From: Linanthus parryae
Taxonomy: Eukaryota; Streptophyta; Magnoliopsida; Ericales; Polemoniaceae
DNA length: 64,000 bases
Reading direction: 5' to 3'
Assembly (NCBI GenBank): GCA_023055425.1
Contig: JALGPY010000002.1
Span: 155,631,345-155,695,344, forward strand
Positions 1 through 10,949 of this stretch are shown here, piece by piece. Below the pieces are notes generated by a model. It had not been told where the DNA came from and did not search any database. It saw only the letters and a list, made by a program, of their open reading frames with translations. A program made the position numbers and the translations under genes. Position 1 is the stretch's first letter. The number at the start of each line of letters is the position of its first letter.

Positions 1-976
1 TGGGAAAGGATTTGATTGGCCAATTATTAGTTGGCCCTCCATCTCCAACAATAGCGGGATTCTGTGTTGATTTGAGATTCCAACGTTGGGATTGTGGCTG
101 ATCCCCTATCTTTGATTTTCCTTTACCCGATTGATATCCCAAATCTTTTTTGGCCGTCGGTTTACCAAAATACCCTTCCTGTGGCCTCCGTTTACCGTCC
201 TTGCCATCGGCGGCCGGACTTCTGCGCTTTCCGGTAGGTTTCCCCAGTAACCACTGTCCATATTCTGGATTCTTCTCTCCTTGAATCATTGATTCTCGCT
301 TCTCGCAGCGGTTTGAACGATGATCTAGCCTTCCACACCATTCACAAACATGGGGAATACGTTCATAGACGAGGTTTACCCACACCTCCTCGCAACTCGC
401 TGTTTTTACAAAGGCTCTTCTCCTCAGGGCCCTGTAAACTTTGAGTCGGACACGAGCGCGGATACATCTATCCTTTTCTTCCCCTTCAATATGGATTGAG
501 ACTCGCTCCACATCTCCAATTGAGGCAGCAATGAGAGTACCAACATCTTCATGGATCAAATGGAGAGGTAGCCCTTTCATCTGAATCCAGACTCTCAGAT
601 CGGTAAAGGGCTGGGGACCGTGATTCCCAAGAACGTCCCACTCCTTTAAGAGTAGGAGTTGGTCGTCAAAACTCCAAGACCCTCCGAATAAAGCTTTCTC
701 AAACGAGTGCTTGTTCCCGAATCTGAAAATGTAACTGTTATCTCCCACTTCCATAATCTTAAGATCTTCTTATGGACACCAGAGTCTTCTGAACAGTTCC
801 TTCATATTCTGGAAATCGATTTTTCCTTCACCAACAAAGCTCCCCTCCAAGCAGAGCTTCCAATCTTCCTTGACCTTGGCACAAACTTCTTCGCCAATGA
901 TCACGGCTGTTTTCTCCTCATCCGAAAGCGTAATACGATCAATCCACTCCTCCTCGACCGTACCCTTGATTCGCAA
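1..976 (-). pseudogene. Retroelement-derived DUF4283 / zinc-knuckle (zf-CCHC_4) protein, 3'-incomplete at window edge
   Basis: Reading the minus strand from about 976 down to 1 gives one continuous frame broken by a single TAA at 770-772. The N-terminal part has the acidic start and the FRRLW-type segment of DUF4283. After the stop the same frame continues with DLKIMEVGDNSYIFRF, then a WIQMKGLPLHL segment, and then a zinc knuckle VCEWCGRLDHRSNRCEK (C-X2-C-X4-H-X4-C, near 303-345). A basic, Gly/Lys/Pro-rich tail runs off the left edge. This order (DUF4283, then CX2CX4HX4C) is that of the ORF1/gag-like protein of plant L1 LINEs and of the domesticated genes derived from them. I see no convincing ATG start; the frame stays open upstream to about 1005. 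One stop in about 325 codons suggests recent decay. Confidence 0.7.
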
Positions 977-1280
977 GAACCCTAGCCACTGACTTCTGTC
1001 TAGAGAGAGAGAGCTCTAGAGAGAAAAATTGGATATTTGTGATTTAAGGCATTTGTAATAATGGAGACCGCATTTAGAATAACATCAACAATTGGGGGGG
1101 GGGCTCCTTTTTTCCTTTTTTTTGTCCAGGAATTTGGAGAAGGAAGTGCAATATTTTGATGACAACTCGCGTCGTCAGAAAAGAGAAATAGGCGTATAAG
1201 AACAAATGGAGAAGGAAGTCCTGCAAACAAGGTCTTAACAGTTATATGACAACTCGCGTCGCTCTTGCATTATTTGAAAA

Positions 1281-2395
1281 GAGAGTGTCACAAAAGAGAA
1301 ATAGGCGTATAAGAACAAATGGTGTTGCCCTCTGAGAAACAAGCGTAAAATTAGTATACCTGATTTATGATTACCGTCAATCTGAACTTAGTTGGACTTG
1401 TATACAGCTCACTCATGTCAAATAGTTTTGATTTTCTATTAGAAAATAATTATTTTGAAGTTTTCAACCAAATCTTTAATTCAACCTAAAAATAGAACAA
1501 TTATACACTAAACTACTATAAGAAAGTATGCCCAAAGCATAATATGATGAGAGTTTGTAAATTTGAAGATTGAGTGTGTTTCAATTAGTTGAAAGTAATA
1601 TGAACAAATAAGCTAGCTGAAGTGAAAATCTAAAAACAGTTTGGTGCTAAAAAGAGAGTGTCAGAAAAGAGAAATAGGCGTATAAGAACAAATGGCGTTG
1701 CCTTCTGAGAAACAAGCGTAAAATTAGTATACCTGATTTATGATTACCATCAATCTGAACTTAGTTGGACTTGTATGCAGCTCACTCATGTCAAATAGTT
1801 TTGATTTTCTATTAGAAAATAATTATTTAGAAGTTTTCAACCAAATCTTTAGTTCAACCTAAAAATAGAACAATTATACACTAAACTACTAAAAGAAAGT
1901 ATGCCCAAAGCATAATATGATGAGAGTTTGTAAATTTGAAGATTGGGTGTGTTTCAATTAGTTGAAAGTAATATGAACAAATAAGCTAGCTGAAGTGAAA
2001 ATCTAAAAGCAGTTTGGTGCTAAAAAGAGAGTGTCAGAAAGAGAAATAGGCGTATAAGAACAAATGGCGTTGCCTTCTGAGAAACAAGCGTAAAATTAGT
2101 ATACCTGATTTATGATTACCATCAATCTGAACTTAGTTGGACTTGTATGCAGCTCACTCATGTCAAATAGTTTTGATTTTCTATTAGAAAATAATTATTT
2201 TGAAGTTTTCAACCAAATCTTTAATTCAACCTAAAAATAGAACAATTATACACTAAACTACTAAAAGAAAGTATGCCCAAAGCATAATATGATGAGAGTT
2301 TGTAAATTTGAAGATTCAGTGTGTTTCAATTAGTTGAAAGTAATATGAACAAATAAGCTAGCTGAAGTGAAAATCTAAAAACAGTTTGGTGCTAA
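1281..2395. repeat. Tandem array, three copies of a 373-bp unit
   Basis: The unit starts with GAGAGTGTCA at 1281, 1654 and 2027, a spacing of exactly 373 bp twice. The third copy ends near 2395 after TTTGGTGCTAA. The copies are nearly identical, with a few substitutions and one 1-bp indel near 2038. The unit is AT-rich and non-coding. A partial relative lies just upstream: AAAGAGAAATAGGCGTATAA also occurs near 1181, and ACAACTCGCGTCG occurs twice (near 1163 and 1248). Low divergence points to recent unequal crossing-over or replication slippage. Function unknown. Confidence 0.9.
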
Positions 2396-2419
2396 TAATT
2401 TTGTACTAAAAGTCAATGG

Positions 2420-2748
2420 TGCTTTCCTTATGTATTTGCAGAAATTTTTAGAGCAGGACATGCAGGTGCAGATTCCCTTAAGGCTGATGATGATGCTATG
2501 TGATCTTAACAAGTTCAAGGACTGTTTTTATTGTTGTGAAACCCTTTTGGACTAGTTGTTTTGGTTTGAGGTTCTGCAGCTTTTGGTACCTCTTGTGCTG
2601 CTTGTTTATTTCCTTGTTTGGTGACAATTAATCTAGGCTTTGTGTATGTTTAGGATGTTGGCTTTGTCTTTCTATATGGTGTTTCTTGAAAACTTTATTC
2701 AGCTAATGATATGATGTTCCACTTTGGTCACCAAAAAAAACAAATTGT
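2420..2748 (+). mobile_element. 3' end of an L1-type LINE (RNase H tail plus 3' UTR)
   Basis: A short frame reads IFRAGHAGADSLKADDDAM then stops, resembling the C-terminal ADSLAKAG-type tail of the LINE RNase H domain. It is followed by about 250 bp of T/G-rich 3' UTR ending in TTTGGTCACC and an A-rich run near 2735-2743, the usual layout of plant L1 3' ends. The rest of the element is missing; the 373-bp array abuts it. The assignment rests on a very short coding remnant. Confidence 0.45.
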
Positions 2749-2816
2749 ACTAAAAACTGAATGCATTTGATAAAACTTGTAGTAGCTTCTAGCTAGAGAG
2801 TAAACTACTTAAGGTA

Positions 2817-3084
2817 CTCTCTCGGTTCCAATATTTTTGTCACCTATTCTATTTTTAGTTATCCTAATTTTTTGTCCACTTTTATTTTTCTCTTTTCCAA
2901 TTTATAATCGTAAAAGTAAGCTTAGTATTGCCGAGAAGTTCATTTCTCAAAAGAAATCACGGAAAAGTTAAAAAGTACAAGTTTTCAAGTAAATTACATA
3001 TCAAAAAGTTAGTAAGAATGTGATGTTGTGTCTCATAAAAAGTTGAAATCTTCAAAAGGAACCGAAAATATTGGGACAGAGGGA
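2817..3084. mobile_element. Stowaway-like MITE
   Basis: The left end CTCTCTCGGTTCCAATATTT and the right end (reverse complement TCCCTCTGTCCCAATATTTT) form terminal inverted repeats of the CTCCCTCCGTCCC type, flanked by TA. The length is about 268 bp. This is a Tc1/mariner-related non-autonomous element. Confidence 0.75.
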
Positions 3085-3185
3085 ATATCATGGAAACTAA
3101 TTTTGTGTACAATGTACCTCAAGTAATATTCCAAAAATCGTGAAAATCTTGAGATAGCCCTATTTAGAGATAGAGAGAGATGAAG

Positions 3186-3374
3186 CTATCCAATGTTCCA
3201 CCTCCAGAGGTACTTTGCTGCGAGATCGAATACCACTTCCACCACGTAAGAGATAGATTGATGAATCTGCTTGAATACCGCGGCCATTGTAGGTAGAAGA
3301 ATATAGGACCCCAAAGCCATGAGATGTGGAGGGGGTCGGAACAGTTCTCGTCTCTCTTTCTCTCTGCTTGACAT
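3186..3374 (-). CDS. Small hypothetical ORF, 62 aa
   Basis: An ATG at 3374 opens a 62-codon frame ending at 3186. The peptide starts MSSREKERRELF, has one hydrophobic stretch (HLMALGSYILLPTMAAVF) and ends KYLWRWNIG. A longer reading of the same frame begins at 3464. I do not recognise it. There is no clear neighbour, splice signal or promoter supporting expression, so it may be a chance ORF or an exon remnant. Confidence 0.15.
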   Translation of the reverse strand: MSSREKERRELFRPPPHLMALGSYILLPTMAAVFKQIHQSISYVVEVVFDLAAKYLWRWNIG

Positions 3375-3479
3375 TTTGTTGCATCTTAGAAAAAAATAGA
3401 GTTTGCTATTTGTGAAGAGATAAATTTGGGCAAAAGTTGTTTTCTTTAGCAAAGAAGAGAGCATGAATGTCTTTCCTGC

Positions 3480-5700
3480 ATGTACTGGGCTGGAGAACCT
3501 CCAAAATTGAGAATTGTGAAATCGGGTGATTTAAAGCTAATATTCAGTTCAATTGATTTAGGCACAATTGAATCCGTGGTACAGATAATTTAGACTTGGT
3601 GTGAATTTAGCAATCATATATTCAATTGAATTAAATAAATACTTGAACTTTCATTTTGCTGCAGTCAAGTGCCCTTTAGTCCTAATGGGACAAACAGAAT
3701 TACTAAAACTATGGTATTTCTGTTTTCTCACTATGTGAACTATATTAACCACCCCCAAAGTTTGGTTAAAATCATCAAGTACCCACGACGTTTCCAGTGG
3801 TTGCAGCGAACCAACCACCTCTGTCAAGACCTCGAGTTGATTGATTCAGCAATATATCAGTGCTTAATCGTTTGCATTAATTTCAATCTACTGATTCGAG
3901 AATCATCCTTCGCTAATTTTGCAGGCATGAATCAGTGTGTTCAAGTCTTCGAATTTGATGACAATTGTGTTTACTCGATTCCTGTCTTGCAGGGCTGTGC
4001 TCGCCCTAAAACTCACAATTGTAAAATCAATCTCACACATAAAACATCACACACCCCTCATACAAATTAATCTGTCCATATCCAGACTCAATTCAAGCCT
4101 TGTTAACCTCTCTCTCTTTGAAATAAATCAAATTCAATCCCAATCACTAAATCACCCAATGAATGGAACATTGTCCCATGGATTCATTTGTCCAGATATT
4201 GGTCAACGATTTGTTGGTAAGGGTTCAATTCATTGGCTTCATTGATTTGGTTTCTGACATAGAATTTCGTTGTTGATTTATGTGTTTGAGTTCGTCAATG
4301 AGCAGGAATTGGAGAGTGCGAAAGAATTTGACTCAAATTATTTGAGTGGTTGTGGTGGCTGGGCCGATGGTGGCATCAATGTAAATGGCTGAGAGTTAGT
4401 GTTTGCTTCTACAAATTATAAGAGAGGGGGCTTGGGTAGAATTTGAGGGACACAAGGGTTTTATTAGTCTATAATCTAAAAAGTAGGACAGGTGGGTTAC
4501 TATTTAATTAAGTGAAATTAATTACATTGTTCTATAATTTGTTGAAAATAAATTATTTCAAAAACCGTAATTATAAATGTTTAAATTCACCTTTTGCTAT
4601 TAGTAAAGAAATGTGAGTAAATGTTATATTTTCACAAAATTTTAGGGGTGATAATGAGGGAACACATGTATTTTTACAAATGTCTGCCCCGTTAACGAAT
4701 GCTACCTGATTGCAACAAACAAACTTAATCAACACAAAGTCCAAACAAACTACTATGGAAGCTATTTTGCCATCGATTTTAGTGCATGTTCAGCAACCCG
4801 AATCAGTAACAGGTTTGATAAAATAGGCCAATTTAATTTAATTCCATTTTATTTTAATATTTTGCAATTTTGATTAAATTTATCTTGAATCAACAAGTTT
4901 GCATATTATTTAATCTCCAATTTTATAGATTGTATCACATTATGCAGATCTAATGATCTCATACTTAACAGAATTACAATTTTCAAGTACTTTAGAAGTT
5001 AAGCTGGTTTATTTTCTCAGATTATATAAATTTTCAGTTAGTACCAAACTGGATCAACTATACCAAATAGGCACTAATAGTCTGCTGATTATAATTATAA
5101 AGTAAAATTTAGTTTGACTTCGAAGTAATTTTAGTTTGGCTTGGAAATCCAAGCCAACAAGATTTAAAAAGTTTCAATCTTCTCGTGTTTTCATCTAATT
5201 TAGATTAAAATATGTTCCCAAATAAGTACTTAATCAATTTACCAATATGTTGCTGAAAGCCTGAAACTGTTTTTCACAATTAGGTGAAGTCTATGAAGAC
5301 ATATGGGACTCGACCCATTCTTCAACTAAACACTGATATTAGAAAGTGTCACATGTTATGGCGAATTATATTTTGGAAATTTAATGTAACAAATAATTGA
5401 AATTCATGCATATACCATGCAATTTATGGGAACAAATTTGGCATTATTCAATTATTCAAAGCAAATATTAGTGCAAGTCCACAAAAGTCTTTTTCCAGAC
5501 CTTTTTAAAGTAGCTCCATAACCATACAAGATAAGCCATAAAGAAAAATTCAAACCTAAAGAAAAAAGAAAACAAGAAACCACTTCTTGGCAACTCCTAC
5601 AAACATGGCACACAATTCACACACTCAAACAAACAGTCCTAGGTGCACATCCTTAAAAAAGTCAAAAGATCAACCAATCATAGTGATGTAATCCCCCCAC
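3480..5700. other. Intergenic, upstream of the NAC gene
   Basis: AT-rich non-coding sequence. Short open frames at 3669-4070 and 3937-4245 have no recognisable domain and overlap each other, so I treat them as chance. The last few hundred bases before 5876 are the probable promoter and 5' UTR of the NAC gene; the segment from about 5755 to 5850 is CT-rich, typical of plant leaders. Confidence 0.5.
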
Positions 5701-5875
5701 AAAAGACAAGAAACCTTCTCCAATAAATTGGCTAGGCCTCTCTTTGCAAACATTTCAAACACTCTCTCTTTTCTCTCTACCCTTAAAGAACCTCTCTCTA
5801 CAATTTTCCATTTGTGCCTTCTCCAGTTTTCTTTGCTTTCCCATTGTGCGGCTTTTTGTTTGAAACATAGAAAGA

Positions 5876-7029
5876 ATGGTGGGAAAGAACAGCTCAGATC
5901 TCCCTCCTGGGTTTAGGTTCCACCCAACTGATGAAGAACTAATCATGTATTACTTGAGGAACCAAGCTACCGCGAGACCGTGCCCGGTTTCGATCATCCC
6001 GGAAGTCGATCTCTACAAGTTCGATCCCTGGCAATTACCCGGTAAGTAATCCTAAACACAAACTACTTCATACGTCTGAAATATATTTTATATGATATGA
6101 AGACTGTTGATATCTGTTGAGACAAAGGATCTGCAACCAATCAAACAGTGGTACAACATGTCCACTAGTCATCTTGGCTCGTCATGTAAGGCCCACGGGC
6201 CGCAAACCTTTAAAAGTTCTAAGTTGTCACAAACACTCAGTTTTATGTAAACATGTAAAATAAAGATTTCACAAGTTGTGACAATCTCACTTTTGTGCTA
6301 ATATTGTACCTTGTGGAATGCAGAGAAAGCGGAGTTTGGAGAAAACGAATGGTATTTTTTCACGCCACGGGACCGGAAATACCCGAACGGGGTCCGACCC
6401 AATAGAGCAGCTGTATCGGGTTATTGGAAGGCGACCGGAACAGACAAAGCGATATATAGCGGATCGAAATATGTAGGCGTCAAGAAAGCCCTTGTTTTCT
6501 ACAAGGGCAAGCCTCCAAAGGGAGTGAAAACAGATTGGATCATGCATGAATACAGATTGACTGATTCAACAAGACAAACCAATAAGCTAAATGGGTCTAT
6601 GAGGGTAAGTTTGCTCTATCTTCCATCTCTTCTTCATAAAACTTCTATGTATTTTCACTTTAGTCCCTGTGTTCTTACCGTGTTCTCCGTTTGGTCCTTC
6701 AGTTGGACGACTGGGTCCTATGCAGGATCTACAGGAAGAAAAACATGGCAAGGGTTATGGAGGACAAAGCTGAGGATTCAACTACTTTCCTGAATGAGAA
6801 CACAAATGATGAAGCCAGTGGGTCTGATCAAATGCTGAATTTTCCAAGGAATTGTTCGATTTCTCACCTATGGGAGTTGGATTCGTTGGGCTCTCTTCCT
6901 CAGCTATTGAGCAATGACAATTCCTATAATTACGCGCTGAACTATGACTACCAGAACACGACATTGCCATACCAATACATGGACCCTGTCAAGTTCGAAG
7001 CTAATCCTGTGATGTTTCAGTTTCAGTAA
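5876..7029 (+). CDS. NAC-domain transcription factor, NAP/NAC029 clade
   Basis: Plant-specific nuclear transcription factor; NAP-clade members promote leaf senescence and ripening. Three exons: 5876-6041, 6324-6604 and 6703-7029, all with GT-AG introns, giving 257 aa. The first ATG in the leader is used. Exon 1 carries subdomain A ([14 protein letters not shown], residues 9-22) and [21 protein letters not shown]. Exon 2 carries [17 protein letters not shown], the DNA-contact region [16 protein letters not shown], and [11 protein letters not shown]. Exon 3 starts [13 protein letters not shown]. Both intron positions (after WQLP and after GSMR) are the conserved NAC ones. The tail contains [17 protein letters not shown] and ends VMFQFQ, close to what I recall of the AtNAP tail (PRTCSLAHLLEMDYMG...MFKF). 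That tail is the main reason for choosing NAP over other NAC groups. No defect is visible. Confidence 0.93.
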
Positions 7030-8910
7030 CGCTCCTCCTTCATATGAAGCTTTTGGCGTTAGGAAGATGTTAGATATTTGGCTTGTTAGGGCTTTGTTCT
7101 ACCAAAAATTGTGTAAAGTTTTCCATTCAATGAAGATGCATAGTATTTGCTCTTGTTGTAAAGCCAGTGTATCACAATGCTCTGGAACAAGGAAATTAAG
7201 AAGAATTTAGCAGAATAATGAGGAAATAAAGCGAAAAATAAACAATTGGAGATGAATATGAAGTGTTTTAGTCCTTTAGTTGTGTTAATCTACTTCTAAA
7301 CTAGTAATCCATTATTGGGTTCCATTCATAAGCTTAGAGGTTCTTGATTCAGATGGTGGCATGGTGGTTTGTTCGGGTTTTCTTTTTCTAATGCATAGTT
7401 ACTGACACGTGGGAATTGTGTTAATTGCCGATCTGGCTCTCTAAAACCTTTAATTATTCGCTTTGATGCGTTCTAACACCGATACATAGGTACTGGTCGG
7501 GTCTCAAATTTCTGGTTTCGCAATTTTACCTTCATAGATTACAATTTAGCTTCCAAGGTTATTATAGAATAGTAGTCCCTATTTTCGATATCTCACATTT
7601 TAGCACCCACTAGTTCATCTATTTTTCTTATTTTCATTTTTAAGCTCCCACACTAGCAAATTCATAGATCCTCCCCTGTATCTTCTTTCCTTAACACTAA
7701 AATTGTGTTATTTCTCACAAGACTCAACCTTGCATCAGGTAAGTCAATGCGCAGCCAAGTGGTAGTGTAACGCGGTGAAGATAATTTTCAGTACTAATCT
7801 TACTCTTAGGTAGACGTCAAAGATCTGAAAGTTAGAAACCTGGAACAATTACTACAAGTGGATCTTCACAATGTACGTAGCTGTCGACGCGTGTCTGCAT
7901 TACAGATAAAGATCCATAATCAAACAAACTAGCATGCGTGATTATCTTGAAATGAACCTGAATTATTTCCTCCTTTTTAAGGTAACAATCAAGTTTTCAC
8001 ATATGACACTGAGTGAAGTTTCAAATGATGTGTTTTAATGAAGTGATGAGATTTCTCTTTCAATCTCAAAGAAGAAGAAAACCACAATTCCACAAGTACA
8101 AAAGGAGAGTTTTTAAGCATAGCCTTTTGCATTTTAGGTATGTTTTGGGTTGACAAGGAATAATCACTGGTCAGTCCAACGGGAAAAAGTTAAAAAGAAA
8201 AGGTATAAAAATAGAGAGAGGGCACTATATAATTGGATTTTACTAGGTGCATGCATGGGGTTTTGGAGGACCACAGTTTTGGACCTTGACATTTCAGTCC
8301 TTTGATTAACTAAAAGATAAACTATTCAATAATAGCCGTAATTTGGACTAATCATATGGGTTTGTTGAAGATAAGCATAGGTTAGAATGCCTAGGATCTG
8401 ACTTAGAATGGATAAACTAAGGTGTTTTCACACTAAGATTGCCGATTTCAACATGATCGTCATCCAGAAAAAGAGTATTTTAAAGACAACGTCATCCAAT
8501 ATTGTAATGAATAAAAGCCTCGAAAGCATGATATAGTTCTTAACATTAAAGTTTAGGGACTTAAATAAGGCTAATCTAGGTTGGTAGAAAATAAAAGTCA
8601 ATATTATACTATTTATCGTTGTGGATTGAATTAGTGGCGTATCTTCTAATGGGATTTATATTTTACTCTTATCTTTGTTAAGTTTGTTCAGATGATCACC
8701 ATAAAAGATTACGCTTCACACCTCAATGTATAGTCTACGTCATTTAAATGTTAATGTGTAATGTTTTCTTTTTGATGAATTAACATGCAATGCTTATCAC
8801 CTCCAAGAGATTATAGATTTAAAAATCGAATCCCACGTAAAGGTATTATTAAGTTAAAGCAAGCTGTGTTCTTTCTACCAGCATTGAGACAACAAACAAA
8901 TTACTCCCTA
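7030..8910. other. 3' UTR of the NAC gene and intergenic sequence
   Basis: The first 150-200 bp are probably the NAC 3' UTR. Beyond that I see no gene, domain or clear repeat; the sequence is AT-rich and closed by stops in all frames. Confidence 0.5.
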
Positions 8911-9464
8911 GGCCATCCGCAGCAGTGGTTCTTCGGCTAGCTGAGGACTGCGATGAAGCTATTTAGGTCGCCCAGAAGGAATGCCAGAGGTGGGGTCGGG
9001 GCTTCATAGTGGCTAATCGAGCTTGAGGCCGGGCTTCCCGAGCACACCCGGCGTGCTCGGCAAAGACTTCGTCGTTTTCTATTTTGAATGAAGTTGTTTA
9101 CCCGGTTTGGGAGTACTACTCTTCCTCTTCATCCAAAAGTCTATCTGTACAGTTTATTTAATTGTATTTTTTCTTTATTTTTTGTTTTCTTTTTTCTCTC
9201 CATCCGAAAATGGTTTTAAAAATGATAAAACACTAATAAAAAAACTGTTGATAATGAATTTAATTATTTGCTTATTTATTTTTTAGATAAAAATATAATT
9301 ATGAAAAATATGTGAAATGTTTTGTAATAAAATAGTAATAGAGAGTTCCCGGAAGACTTTTCCTTGCTGGGTGTAATAGGACAGTTTTGTAATCATTTAA
9401 GAAGTTAGGTGGGGATCAAATTAGGATAAGAGTGCTTCGGGAAGCCCTCTTGTTGCGGATGACC
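8911..9464. mobile_element. MITE, PIF/Harbinger-like, 554 bp
   Basis: The left end GGCCATCCGCAGCAGTGG and the reverse complement of the right end (GGTCATCCGCAACAAGAGG) are imperfect terminal inverted repeats. Flanks are CTA and TTA, compatible with a 3-bp TTA/TAA-type target duplication with one change. No coding capacity. Confidence 0.65.
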
Positions 9465-9504
9465 TTATATTTTTATGTCTATATCATTAAACATTTAACT
9501 TGCA

Positions 9505-10256
9505 GTGGAAGGAAAATCGGATAAAATGGTCTAATGAACCGAACGAAACCGAATGCCATGATTTTATGGCCCTGTTTGGATAATAAGGTTGGACTTGTTT
9601 GGTTAACCAAACTAGGTGAATGTTTGGATTTAATGGTTTTGGTTTTGAGGTTTTGAATTTTATGTGAGTAGAAAAATGAGTGGAATGTGGGTCCTACACA
9701 TTTTGGGTTGAAGTTTTAGTTAACTTTTTGTAGAGGTTAACGAAACTGGGATATCCAAACAGGGCGTGACTTTTGTGGTTATTAGGTTAATGAGCTGCTC
9801 AACTTTTTACGAACCTGTTTAATTCATGCGGTTTCGGCTTGTTAGCCGCTCACACCGTAGCGAACCGAATCAAACCGAACCGCAAATATAAAGTCTTTGT
9901 AAGAAAATACCCCAAGTAGATAGTTTAAGTGAACTGAAATCTCCCAATTGATTTTGTTCTTATCAGTTTGTCACGTTTTATCATATTTAAATACCTAAAA
10001 CAATAGCCGTGCTTTCTATAAGTCTAATGATCTCATTTCTTACTTGGATCGAAATTTGTTCGATGTATTAATATTATTACATCTGTGCAAAAATGATTTA
10101 GATAAATAGACCAAACAAAACACAACCGGTTTGGTTTGGTTCAATTTATCGTTTTAGAACGGGTTGGTTTCGTTTGAAAATTAATTAACTGTAGTATCCG
10201 GTTTGTTTCACGGTTTGAACACAGACTGCACCAAAACTGAACCTGTTACGCCCTAA
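9505..10256. repeat. GAACCGAA/GGTTTGGTT-rich dispersed repeat remnant
   Basis: Short motifs of the GAACCGAACC type occur in both orientations near 9537-9552, 9860-9885, 10120-10140 and 10160-10215. The segment ends near ACGCCCTAATT, similar to the ends of non-autonomous hAT-like repeats that carry such motifs. It is interrupted by the MITE at 9569-9765. Boundaries are approximate and I find no clear target duplication. Confidence 0.35.
9569..9765. mobile_element. Tourist-like MITE (PIF/Harbinger), 197 bp
   Basis: Left end GCCCTGTTTGGATA and right end TATCCAAACAGGGC are near-perfect terminal inverted repeats of the common plant CTGTTTGG type. There is no ORF. It lies inside the GAACCGAA-rich repeat. 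Confidence 0.75.
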
Positions 10257-10280
10257 TTCCTGGATTATCATAAAAGACTA

Positions 10281-10541
10281 CTACTCCCCACGTCCCATAA
10301 TTCCTCTTTTGTTTGCCATTTTAAAATTGGGTCTCATTTGAAAGTATCACCACTTTTAACCATTACTTTTTTCAGTCTTACTCTTCATTAATCACCTAAT
10401 TGTATTCTTTCATTGTGGGACCACATGTATCATCAACATATGAGAATATCCTCTGTAGTGCATGATCTTTTTTACAACTTTTTCACTACCTTATTGGTAA
10501 AATCAAACAAAACAAATACGATTATTTTGTAACGGAGAGAA
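10281..10541. mobile_element. Stowaway-like MITE, about 260 bp
   Basis: The left end CTACTCCCCACGTCCCATAA and the right end (reverse complement TTCTCTCCGTTACAAAATAA) match the ACTCCCTCCGTCCCATAA consensus of Stowaway MITEs. The interior is AT-rich and non-coding. Confidence 0.7.
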
Positions 10542-10949
10542 TGCATATTTTTTTACGAACTTGAGTATCAAGCACATTTGTTGAATGTTAGTGCCACACT
10601 TTGATAGAGAAACCAGCGGAAGAGTACAGGTACTAAGAGTTTGTGAGTAACTTGCCCAATGCATGTGCGATCCCAAACAAACTTATGAGGAAAATACAAA
10701 AACAAACCCATGACTCGTGCCGTGCTTTGGTTCAAGTAAGTGATCTTGATCTCTAAAGACGCATCTTCGTTCAATTATTAGTCTTAAAGATTAGTAGTAG
10801 GGAAGCCAAAATTGATACTCTCAAATTGCAAATTTCATAGAACATATCGTGCATTAATTCAAAGCAAGGTTTGCATTTTCGGTAAGTGTACAGGCTGGTT
10901 ATGATTCTATTACTGACTTCAGTTCAGCAGCTAATTTCGTTCCAGGCCA

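Noticed and set aside
707..985. 92-codon plus-strand frame
   Set aside because: Antisense shadow of the DUF4283 reading on the minus strand.
1281..2395. CRISPR-like direct repeats
   Set aside because: The 373-bp units are contiguous without spacers, and this is a plant nuclear genome.
3669..4245. Two overlapping frames of 133 and 102 codons
   Set aside because: No recognisable motif, different frames over the same DNA, and no splice or codon-use support.
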